In this document: piece after piece, positions 9,741-18,830 of the stretch | Layout: each line of letters begins with the position of its first letter | Position numbering within the stretch: the first letter of the stretch is position 1 | Source of the DNA: Rachicladosporium sp. CCFEE 5018 | Lineage: Eukaryota; Ascomycota; Dothideomycetes; Cladosporiales; Cladosporiaceae | NCBI GenBank assembly: GCA_002077045.2 | Contig: KZ111142.1 | Coordinates: forward strand, 1,052,463-1,091,205 | Direction: 5' to 3' | DNA length: 38,743 nucleotides | Program-made: the position numbers and the translations under genes | The notes under the pieces: model-generated | The model's input: the letters and a program-made list of their open reading frames with translations, nothing else | Database searches by the model: none | Told to the model about the DNA's origin: nothing

Positions 9741-12148
9741 CTACCTCTCCCCAGCCTCAACGCGCCTCACAACAGTATGTTGCCAGGGCGATCCAGCTTT
9801 CTCGACATCTCTCGGCGTGGCTGGACTTGCTCCTGCCCCCAATAACGGCGGCGGCCCCATGGGCACTGACCCCGGCGGACCTCCTCGGAGAGGGAATTTC
9901 GGCACAAATCTACTCATTTTCCTTATCCTAGCACCGTAAATGAAGAATAGCAACGGCACTGGCATCAAGCCGACGGCGATGAAGCCGAGCACCGATGTTG
10001 CCCACTTCACGCCTAGACCGTAGTACACGTAGGAGGCTGGTCGAGATATCAGTGACTGCATGAGGTTGGCAAGGTGATCGGATTACTGACCAAACATCGG
10101 AAATCCAGCACCGAACAGAGAGCGCACGAACTGTGATCTGGTCAGTCGATGTCTGAAGCGCGAGGTGGGCGAAGTGTCGGGTGCTTACGGTATTTCCAGC
10201 AAGTGCAGAGTTGGCGTGCATCATGTACACGTCAATGATGTAGTTTAGCCCTTGGAGGAAGATGAGTACGATTCCTGTTGTCGATGTCAGATTGCTTCGC
10301 TATTTTGCTTGTTCGTTTACTATCTTACCTGTTCCCGCGGGCAAGCCTGACATGATTTGAGGCACTGGCATTAGGTCCGGCGAAGACGTCCAGGCAAACC
10401 AGAAGAGTCCGACTGGCAGCGCTACAGCACCCACGGCCATTGGCAACAGGCGCTCCTCCGGCGGCAGGCGACCAGTATGCTGCATGATCCGTGCAAATCG
10501 CAACTTTGTAAAGGCGAAGTTGATCATACCTGCGATCACCACACCCATCGCCACGGCAGCGAACGGCAGACTTGCGATAGCTGGACCCCAGTGTCGCTCT
10601 CCTTCATACGAGATGGGAAATGCCACGAAGAACAGGTACAGAAGACCGTAGATGAAGCTCATGTAGATCGTGACCAGCAGCAAGATGGGCTCCATGGCCA
10701 GCATCATGAACGGCTTCGAAAGATATTTTGACAAGATCGCCTTCAGATCGATCTCGTGCTCCTCTGCAGGGGCGTGCAGCGCACAATTCTTCGTCTCGAA
10801 GCGCAGCGCCCTCGCGCGGCGCTTGAGCAGCACTGGACCGAATGACTCAGGATAGACAAACCAGAAGAGCAGCCCACACACCCCACTGATCATGAGCGTG
10901 ACCCAGCTTGTCCATCGGAACCCCAACATCGGCGCTTCTGACAGGAACGCACCGACTATGGGCCCCATCGTAGGACCAAGAAATACTGCACAAGCAAAGA
11001 CTGAAGCTGCCATGCCGCGTGAGATGGGATCCCAGAAATCAGCCAGAGCGCCGCCTACTACTGACAGCGGTGCGCAGCCAAAGAAGCCAGCCAGAAATCG
11101 ACACGCGAACAACGTGGGCAGGTTTTGCGGCACAGCTACCGGGACCTGAAAGATCGCGAAGACGGTGAAGCCGATCGTCAGAGGAGTTTTGCGGCCATAC
11201 AGTTCTGACATCGGACCCCAGAGTATTGGACCGAAAGCGAAGCCTAGTACGAAGAGCGTAGTTGGAAGCAGCATGACTTCTCGTGATGTATGGAATTCCT
11301 TTGCCGCTGGGACAGTCCCGGCGCTGAAGACTGACGAGGCGAAGGTCACGCAGAAGGTGACCAAGGCGAGGACGATAGTGCAGGCCCACTTCTTGCTTCG
11401 AGGCCAGTTCATTGGATTACCCGGATCATCTGGTCCTCGCCACACCACCAGTAGCTCCAACTGGCCCTGGCGACACCTTGTGCGCTTTCGAGTTTGGAGA
11501 CCCCGACTCAGGCGTCTCTGGCTCCTTCTTCTCTTCTGTCAAGGTCTCTACGCTCCAGCCTTGCCCTGAACGTGCAAATTGCGGCTGCGGAGGCATTTGT
11601 GGCAACGCCGAGATGTACTTGGACTTGCTTCGACGGTACGTATGTGCTCGCGTATAAGAGCTGCGGTGGTCGACCAGTGGTTGTCGCGGGTCCTGAGTCT
11701 CCTCAGGATCACTCGGCTTGGAGCGAAATAACGATGACCTTGAACGACGACTTCGACGTCGCGCAGGGTCAGGAGTCTGCACGATCGTGTCATCACCTTC
11801 TGTCAATGTCTTGCCAACTCTGCCCTCCAGGTTGGTAAGGCTCGCCAGCAATTGCCTGCTCCTTGCAAAGTCATCCCACTCGCCCGTCGTCATCAGACTT
11901 GCATGCTTGGTGTGTATCGACGAAGACTCCAGTGGCATACTTGAGCGAGCTCCACTCGGCGGTGGTCTCTCAGAACGCATGGAAGCTCTCTTGGTCCAAT
12001 GTGGCAGCTGTGTCTGCTCGTCTAGAGCATCCTGCCTGGCCTCTTCCAGCTGGGCGAGAGTGAGTGGCTCGTAGAAGGGGATGGGGTTCAGGATGGCTGT
12101 CAGTCGGGAGCCAGCGCTGTCCCTCTTAGTGGGTCGTAGATCCGCCAT
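9741..12148 (-). CDS. MFS transporter, DHA1-type multidrug carrier (reading frame needs an intron or has a frameshift)
   Basis: A proton-coupled plasma-membrane carrier of the major facilitator superfamily. The membrane core starts at VVWRGPDDPGNPMNWPRSKKW and shows the DHA1-like loop motif GPMSELYGRK and the antiporter motif GPTMGPIVGAFL. Downstream exons are well defined: the core exon ends at 10329, then 10274-10189, 10130-10091 and 10036-9741, with introns of 54, 58 and 54 bp. They encode IVLIFLQGLNYIIDVYMMHA, FVRSLFGAGFPMF and ASYVYYGLGVKWATS, a classic family ending. The 5' part (ATG at 12148) encodes a long hydrophilic, Ser/Arg-rich N-terminus in another frame that stops at 11426. A weak GTAGAG...CCAG intron at 11551-11461 would join the frames into about 716 residues; otherwise there is a one-base error or mutation. 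The substrate cannot be told from sequence. Confidence 0.85.
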
Positions 12149-12788
12149 GGCTTGCGATGATCACGGATTGGCTGGCACTCTACCAGTTGATCAGTAGTAG
12201 TATCGTTGTGGTAAGTAGTATCGTTGTGGTAAGCAGGCTGGGATACAACAATTGCGAAGTCTATGAACGGGAGATCAATAACTCAAGAAACGCCGCCGGC
12301 GCTGGCGACTCCAGCCACGTCGATGCCATCGCCATGGCAGTTCAGCAAGCCAATTTGCTTTTGCATTCCGAGATCAGCATCCTTATCGCCGCTCCTTTTC
12401 CATAGCTGGCCGTGTTTCCACACCCGCCATGCCATTGCGTATGTGCCTATCGGCGGCAGGCGTGCGTATTCTCAGTAGTCTATCTGAAGGCCACCCCGAT
12501 TGCCTACCTTGGAGGTGCGGCACGCCATCAAAAGCGTTGGTAACGCTTTTCGGGGCATTTGTGCTGCAAGCCATGAACCTAACGTTATCGAACTCAATCC
12601 GGTCCGTCTGTGCCTGACGTGAAGGATGGACGAAGAAGTCAGTCAATTGGAGGACGTAGTGATGCAGTCTTCGAGGAGTGTGTGGGCTCATACAGAGTAT
12701 GAAGCGCACTCTGTTTATTGTTTACAGAATGCTGCAAGGAAAGTGAATATCTGTTGATTTGGTACCTGAGGTCCCCTAAGCCGTTGTG
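12149..12788. other. Intergenic between MFS start and GNAT 3' end
   Basis: The 640 bp upstream of the MFS start contain a two-unit 18 bp tandem repeat close to the ATG and no supported gene. Confidence 0.45.
12196..12231. repeat. 18 bp tandem repeat, two perfect units
   Basis: The unit AGTAGTATCGTTGTGGTA occurs twice without mismatch at 12196-12213 and 12214-12231, 48-83 bp upstream of the MFS start codon, so it lies in the probable 5' leader or core promoter. Confidence 0.8.
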
Positions 12789-13611
12789 CTACCGCATGCG
12801 GTCAGTGCAATACCGATAGTCCAAAGCTTCTCGCCACTTGGCGCGGACCCTCAACCACTCTAGCTGCGTGAGCCACATGCCGAACGTANNNNNNNNNNNN
12901 NNNNNNNNNNNNNNNNNNNNNNNNNNNNNNNNNNNNNNNNNNNNNNNNNNNNNNNNNNNNNNNNNNNNNNNNNNNNNNNNNNNNNNNNCTCACCATCCCA
13001 TACATCCCCTCATCCTCCCAAACTCCCAGCTTTAGTCCACTCTTCTTCCTCAAGCCCTCATACTCGAACCCAGCCTTCTCCATCACCCTCCCACTCCCAA
13101 CATTGCGCCTGAAGTGGAAGGAATTGATTCTCCCCAGAATTTCCCAGGTCTCCCAAGTCCACTCTATGAAAGCCTTCACAAGCCGAGTCATGTAGCCCTT
13201 CCCCCAATGCTCCTCGGCCAGCCAGTACCCCAGCGTAGCACTCCGTCGGTAGCAGGCTTTGCCGAAGATCAGGCCTACGCCGCCGCAGGCTTTGCCGTCC
13301 ACGACGATTGCATAGTGGCACGGGATTGATGGACCAGAGGAGGTTCTCGTGTTGTCATCATATGGGCCGGAGGGTACGAGCTCAGATTGAACGTGTTCGT
13401 ACCAGTTGTCCGCGTCTGCGAGGGTGTAGGGCTGCGGGATGCCGTCCAGCATGTTGCGCCAGACGTTGGGATTGTTCAGAGCAGGCGCTGCAGAGTCACG
13501 ATCGGATTTGCGCCAGCGGCGAATCTGGAGGTTCGGCGAGAGGTGGACAATGACATCCTCAGCCTGGTCAGACTGAGCCTGGGTAGACTCTAGACTTGAT
13601 GTTGCAGCCAT
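12789..13611 (-). CDS. GNAT acetyltransferase, RimJ/RimL type (interrupted by assembly gap)
   Basis: A GCN5-related N-acetyltransferase that should transfer acetyl from acetyl-CoA to an amine; the substrate is unknown. From the ATG at 13611 the frame is intact to the gap: an N-terminal beta strand region (IRRWRKSD), the core GGVGLIFGKAC (about residues 110-120), GYWLAEEHWGKGYMTRLVKAF (about 128-148, with the acetyl-CoA loop in WGKGYMT) and the C-terminal motif GRVMEKAGFEYEGLRKKS. It runs into the 100 N gap after VWEDEGMYGMV. Left of the gap, the frame reading TFGMWLTQLEWLR and ending at a TAG (12789-12791) looks like a plausible C-terminus, while the frame given by counting 100 N literally does not. 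The true gap length is therefore probably not 100 bp. Confidence 0.8.
12889..12988. other. Assembly gap of 100 N
   Basis: Exactly 100 N, the usual placeholder for a gap of unknown length. It interrupts the 3' part of the GNAT gene. Confidence 0.98.
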
Positions 13612-14842
13612 ATCCGCTGCCGAGCGTCAGGAAGTAGCAGAGACGACCCCGAGGAGAGGCAATGATCAGGGTACTCAATGTTGTCTACTTGTGCTATGTA
13701 GCAGATCTGGGACGAGGCAACCGTAGATGCTGTTTGCGCGAAGTGATGTGAATGTAAAAGTGCATGATTGACTCATCTGGTATGGTTACATTGGAGGAAG
13801 GGTCCACCAACAGAGCTAGCGCTGCAGCAGCGGTGTCTAGTTGTGGGAGCTATGTTGACCTGGAGTAACGCTCTGAGCGAAGAAACTGTTGTCACGAACC
13901 CGAGAGCACTGCGACGTGGGAACATTGCTGGTCCATACATATATCTTGGCGATATGACTTCACCCGGACACGCGAATGACGCTGCTAACATACACTAAGG
14001 TACACTGCCACAACGAATTGCTATTAGTGCTACCTGGGAGATTTGTGGAGGAGATAGCACACTCTCCGACAGCGTGCACACTGGTTCACTGTTGCGGTGC
14101 TGCATATATCAGCGGCTCCAACATGGTGAGTCGTTGAGCGGTGGTCCACGTTCTCTGTCACTCGCGTGCCGCGCTTCATTCGAGTTGTGTTGAGAGCGCT
14201 CAATCGAGACGTGTACAAAATGCCCGATGTGACCATGCCTTGCTGTAGCCACGGTCGACACTTAGCTGGCGAAGCTGGTGCATGGGCACTTGCGGACTGC
14301 ATCAACTCGATTGAGGTAGAGAGCGCGTTAGAAGCCTGCAACCAGTTCAGTGGCAAGACGCTCATCTTGTGCAGCGCATCAAAAGCCCTCAGTGAAGCGG
14401 AAATGTAGGCAAAGCTATGGTTTTTCCCAACCTTCAACGCCCGACGGGCTCAGGAAACGATCAGGAATATAGCGCCCGGACAGCGTGAAGCCGAGCTCAC
14501 AAAGAGCTCAAGACCTCCCGCCGCCGCATTTGATCTCAAATCTGTCGACCAGAACGTCCTCAGGAAAGTGTCAGGGCTCTATATGGCGTCGAACTGTCGC
14601 GACAATCGACCGACAATACCCGGAGGCACGCCAGGATCGCCGGACACAGATGTTTGTTGTATCGAAAGGAAGACTTGGGTGAAGCTGGAAAAGTTCTTGA
14701 GTACGGAGGTGCTGCGGGCCGATAGATTCTCCGCATGAAACTCTTGGCACGGATTTTGCAGCGCACCGTGGGCGAACGTCGAGATTGGAGACTTCATGAC
14801 TTCTTTTCCACCTCAGTCCTTGCATCAACAAGCTCAGCAAAG
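13612..14842. other. Divergent intergenic region, GNAT / RPL3
   Basis: The 1.23 kb contain promoters for the GNAT gene (-) and RPL3 (+). The last 60 bp before the RPL3 ATG are rich in C and T, as is common for fungal ribosomal protein leaders. No coding frame or RNA gene is supported. Confidence 0.45.
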
Positions 14843-16207
14843 ATGTCGCACAGGAAGTTCGAAGCGCCTCGCCATGGCTCATTGGCTTTCCTGCCCAGGA
14901 AGCGCGCCGCCCGTCACCGCGGCAAGGTGAAGAGGTATGCAGACATCGCTCATTGGCAGCCGCTATGCACCATGAAAGGAAGAGCAGATACTGACCACAA
15001 GCAATCCAGCTTCCCCAAGGATGACCCCAAGAAGGCCGTCCACCTCACCGCCATGATGGGCTACAAGGCTGGCATGACCACCATCGTCCGCGACCTCGAC
15101 CGCCCCGGTGCGAAGCTGCACAAGAAGGAGATCGTCGAGGCTGCCACAGTCATCGAAACTCCTCCGGTACGAGACTTGGCGCCAATACCATATATGGCAT
15201 GCGCTGATCCGTACACTCATAACAGATGGTCGTTATCGGCATGGTTGGATACATCGAGACTCCCCGCGGTTTGCGCTCATTGACCACCGTCTGGGCCGAG
15301 CACTTGAGCGATGAGGTCAAGCGCCGATTCTACAAGAACTGGTACAAGAGCAAGAAGAAGGCCTTCACCAAGTACGCCAAGAAGCACGCAGAGGAGAACG
15401 GCAAGAACATCACCCGCGAGCTCGAGCGTATCAAGAAGTACGCCACCGTCGTCCGCGTTCTCGCCCACACCCAGATCAGCAAGACGCCTCTCAAGCAGAA
15501 GAAGGCACATCTCATGGAGATCCAGGTCAACGGTGGCTCCATCGCTGACAAGGTCGAGTTCGGCAACGGCCTCTTCGAGAAGCCCGTCGACATCAGCTCC
15601 GTCTTCGAGCAGGACGAGATGATCGACTGTATCGCTGTCACCAAGGGTGATGGTTACGCTGGTGTTACGAGCCGTTGGGGTACGAAGAAGCTACCTCGCA
15701 AGACGCACAAGGGTCTCCGTAAGGTCGCTTGTATCGGTGCCTGGCATCCGTCGCACGTGCAATGGACTGTTGCTCGTGCCGGTCAGAAGGGTTACCATCA
15801 TCGTACCTCCGTCAACCACAAGATCTACCGCATTGGCAAGGGTACTGACGAGGGTAACGCCTCGACCGACTTCGACGTCAGCAAGAAGACCATCACTCCG
15901 TAGGTTCTTGCATTCTTGTCTCGAGATGTACGCATACTAACAATATCGCAGTCTCGGTGGCTTCGTCCGCTACGGTGAGGTCAAGAACGACTTCGTCCTC
16001 CTCAAGGGCTCCGTACCCGGTGTCAAGAAGCGTGTCATGACGCTCCGCAAATCCATGTTCATCCACACATCCCGCCGCTCGCTCGAGAAGGTCGACCTCA
16101 AATGGATCGACACCTCCAGCAAGTTCGGTCACGGTGCTTACCAGACACCCGCAGAGAAGAGGCAATTCCTCGGCACGCTCAAGAAGGACCTCGCGCCTGC
16201 TGCCTAG
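14843..16207 (+). CDS. RPL3: 60S ribosomal protein L3 (uL3), copy 1, complete
   Basis: A core protein of the large ribosomal subunit near the peptidyl-transferase centre. Four exons, 14843-14934, 15010-15166, 15226-15899 and 15952-16207, give 392 residues, normal for the family. Introns are 75, 59 and 52 bp; the third has a perfect TACTAAC branch site at 15935-15941 and a GTAGGT donor. The protein starts MSHRKFEAPRHGSLAFLPRK and contains AMMGYKAGMTTIVRDLDRPG, the GYIETPRGLRSLTTVWAEHL block, and the central loop with WHPSHVQWTVARAGQKGYHHRT, which carries the histidine modified in yeast L3. It ends KKDLAPAA. Strong codon bias towards C-ending codons fits high expression. From base 15071 onward the gene is also present as copy 2. 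Confidence 0.97.
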
Positions 16208-16896
16208 ATGCTGGGTTGTTTGCTGTGCTCAGGGATTCTTGGTGTCGGAGTCGTGGCATGGCTGGGCTGCAGTACTTAGTGCAAGTAGTGTGGCCAAGAG
16301 CAAGACTCATTTCAAACTCTCATCATCGATGTTGTGCTTCGGCGCTCCATGGGTTCTCGTAACCGCCAAGTGTTGCTGCTGACTGATCCAATCTCCCTCC
16401 AGCAGGTCTCTATGCTATTGCTCCTAGTGACTGAATGCTCACCACGGTCGCCTCGGACAAGAAGTCTTGTTAGTCACACCTTGATGAAATGCTCGAGCTC
16501 AATATCACGATTAACGGATGTCTTAAGTGCCGGATGCCGTCAGTCTCCGCCGCCGAGGACTCAGCAGCCCTATCACACTATAACATACTTTTCAAAACCT
16601 TCTCATGTGTCTCTCCTGTATCATCTCGCACTCTTTGCGATTGTATCAAATCGTGAACTCTCTCCCAGCATTGACGTCTCAAGGGCTAGACCTTCAGCCT
16701 TGGCACTATCGGAAGGCTTGCCCGTGAGACCGACGACACTTCAATCTCAATGCACCCTCGCGGCTATACACCCTCCGTTGCATCATACACGGCATGGTGC
16801 AGAATATAAGACGTAAGATGAGGTAAGTCCGGTAGGTGAAGATCGAGCGTCTCTCCAGTCTCTCTGCTCTACCGCTCTTTTCATTGATCGCCCAGC
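16208..16896. other. Intergenic RPL3-GH131, copy 1
   Basis: The 689 bp hold the RPL3 3' region and the GH131 promoter. The stretch is alignable over its whole length with copy 2 without a net indel. No separate gene is supported. Confidence 0.5.
16805..16810 (+). promoter_or_regulatory. TATA box, GH131 copy 1
   Basis: TATAAG lies 87-92 bp upstream of the GH131 ATG and is kept at the same distance in copy 2 (28734-28739). A CT-rich stretch follows, as at many fungal transcription starts. Confidence 0.4.
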
Positions 16897-17808
16897 ATGC
16901 TCTCCCACCTCACCACCACCCTCTCCCTGCTCTCCCTCGCCTCAGCCCTCCCTTCTACCCTCTCCCACCAAAAGTCCCCCTCCATCCCTCTAGTCTTCGA
17001 TGGACGCGTACCTAAGGCCGCTACGGGTGCGACGTTCGACGCCGGCCTCCTGCCCTACAATGCAAAGTACGATCTCGGCGCAAACCTAACCTGGTCAGAC
17101 GTCCTGCTGTTCCCCAAAGTGCAGACCTCACTCTTCGACAACTCCTCCACCAAAGCCGTAGAAGTCACCATCGACGACCGCGCGATCTTCACACCCTCGC
17201 CGACGAACGTGCAAGCGGGTTTCAGGAGGAACGAGCTCCTCCCGCAGCCCGCGAATGCCACCTACGCCACAACTGGAATCAAGACGCTGCATTTCAGTCT
17301 GCAGCCTGACAGCCACAGAAGACTAAATTATAGTCCTGAGTACCAGCTCGTCTGGCTGGAGTCGCAGGACTACTCCGCTGATCAGTTCTCCCTGAATGTC
17401 GGGACCATCTTCGGGACTAAAGAAGCGCATCCGAAGCGCCTCCAGCTCCGCGGTACTTCCAACGCGAGCCCGCAGCAGACTCTCTGGTCTGCGCCCTTTG
17501 ACGAAGGCGTCTGGCACAATCTGGCGCTGGTGCTGGATTTCAACAAGAATGCGTTGAAAGTGTACTACTCGAAGGAGTGCGAGAACTTGGAGGCTGTCAC
17601 GGGACTCATTTCCAACGATCTGTCGAACCTTGGGCAATACCATTTTGGCATACTGAAGAAGCCTACGGGGCAAAATCTCACAGATATCACGAGGCAGGGT
17701 TTCCAGGAGAAGGGCATACATGAGGGGATTGTCTATGGGGGAATACTGGAGGAGGACTCGAAGGGCGGGTTGTTGAGCGTTGCGCCAGGGAAGACGGTGA
17801 AGTACTAG
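16897..17808 (+). CDS. Secreted GH131 beta-glucanase, copy 1
   Basis: An intronless 303-residue protein with a signal peptide (about residues 1-18, ending LASALP). The rest matches the GH131 catalytic domain: IPLVFDGRVP, NLTWSDVLLFP, AVEVTIDDRAIF, QAGFRRNELLP, TGIKTLHFSLQ, YQLVWLESQDYS, TLWSAPFDEGVWHN, NDLSNLGQYHFGILKKPTG and HEGIVYGGI. Characterised GH131 enzymes are beta-glucanases acting on beta-1,3, beta-1,6 and beta-1,4 glucans; specificity here cannot be read from sequence. Several Asn-X-Ser/Thr sites fit secretion. There is no carbohydrate-binding module and no GPI tail. It differs from copy 2 at about seven residues, including one extra Thr in the signal peptide. Confidence 0.9.
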   Translation: MLSHLTTTLSLLSLASALPSTLSHQKSPSIPLVFDGRVPKAATGATFDAGLLPYNAKYDLGANLTWSDVLLFPKVQTSLFDNSSTKAVEVTIDDRAIFTPSPTNVQAGFRRNELLPQPANATYATTGIKTLHFSLQPDSHRRLNYSPEYQLVWLESQDYSADQFSLNVGTIFGTKEAHPKRLQLRGTSNASPQQTLWSAPFDEGVWHNLALVLDFNKNALKVYYSKECENLEAVTGLISNDLSNLGQYHFGILKKPTGQNLTDITRQGFQEKGIHEGIVYGGILEEDSKGGLLSVAPGKTVKY

Positions 17809-18255
17809 ATACGGAAGGAGAGGAGGGGAAGGGCGGTACTGCTCGTCAGCTGGGCAGGCTGGGCAGGCAGAAAAGTTGGGGCGAAGCACTCTAAGAGCTT
17901 GAGGGAAGCGTATAGCTAGCTGTACATACTGCATATCGCTAAGTGCGTCTTCCCAGGCTTCATGATCATCGTCAATGCTGACTTAACGTCTCTGTGGTCG
18001 TCCGGGCAATGCCGTCTGCTAGGGGGACGTACAAGTATGATTCCCTCGGTGGTGCTGGAGTCCATTTTGTCAGCTCGGTGCCCAGATTACTGTCAGTCCA
18101 GGACGGCAAGGCTAGGCAATGGTACGACATCGCTTGATAAAACTGCTTCCGCTTCGCAGTGTCTTTCATTGCCACTACTCCCTTGTTAAGATATCAACAA
18201 GCCCTCCAAGTCCATCTCCATCCCTGCCTTACAGCGAAGACAATATACCCTCAAA
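17809..18255. other. Intergenic GH131-small ORF, copy 1
   Basis: The 447 bp are closely conserved with 29735-30181. A 75-codon frame (17962-18189) exists in both copies, but the differences between copies fall mostly on amino-acid-changing positions, so I do not call it. The last 100 bp could be the leader of the small ORF that follows. Confidence 0.45.
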
Positions 18256-18417
18256 ATGCATCCTGAAGCTTTCAAAGCGCGTAAACCCTACAGCTTCCCA
18301 ACCTGGAACTTCACCATTCCTGAGTCAACCGCGAGGCTGGCGAGCGAGCGTCCGAAAGGACCATGCCCGCGGCCTGGCCCACCGAAGCCGTGTCCCAACG
18401 CGCCAAAGCCGAACTAG
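18256..18417 (+). CDS. Candidate small protein, 53 aa, copy 1
   Basis: An ATG-to-TAG frame of 54 codons that is the same length and unbroken in both copies of the block. The product is proline-rich and basic towards the end, with ESTARLASERPKGPCPRPGP followed by KPCPNAPKP, and contains two Cys residues. In the second half most differences from copy 2 are synonymous third-base changes (for example TGC/TGT, AAC/AAT, CCC/CCT), the signature of selected coding sequence. In contrast, around ten of the first 21 codons change the amino acid. No signal peptide or known domain is seen. It might instead be the last exon of a longer spliced gene. Homology between the copies stops directly after the stop codon. 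Confidence 0.45.
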   Translation: MHPEAFKARKPYSFPTWNFTIPESTARLASERPKGPCPRPGPPKPCPNAPKPN

Positions 18418-18830
18418 GTGTCGAGGTTGAAGGATGGGCACCTCTGGTCCGGGCTAGAAGGTACTCAAAGGGGCGGAACATGGGTCGACCCTAGGATAGA
18501 GAGTGCACGCAGATGGAGGGAGTTTTCTTCAATCAAGGGATTAGACGACAACAGCACCTACATGTCCAATACAAGGACCAGTACGCTTGTCATCTACGTC
18601 CCTGCCCGGCGAAGTCCTCTTGGAGGCGGCAGGAAGCCTCGTGCGCTGATCTGAACAGTCGCTTCATTGTCAAAGACCGCGATGCAGCTATGAGAGACGT
18701 GGTCCCACAGATAGTCGGAGGTACTACAGGCAGATTATGATTGACGAACAGGGCAGCGTCCGAGCGATACTATCATTGAAGTGCTATCTTGCTGACGTGG
18801 AACTTGCTGTGCTCTCACCCAAACACTTCA
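18418..18830. other. Copy-specific segment with no match in the other copy
   Basis: These 413 bp, between the small ORF and the 3' end of the Ser/Thr-rich gene, cannot be aligned by eye with the 334 bp at the same place in copy 2. They contain only short open frames without recognisable features, and no transposon ends or terminal repeats that I could see. Confidence 0.6.

Noticed and set aside
17962..18189. 75-codon frame present in both copies downstream of GH131
   Set aside because: Differences between copies mostly change amino acids and none of the features of a protein is seen; it is probably shared non-coding sequence.
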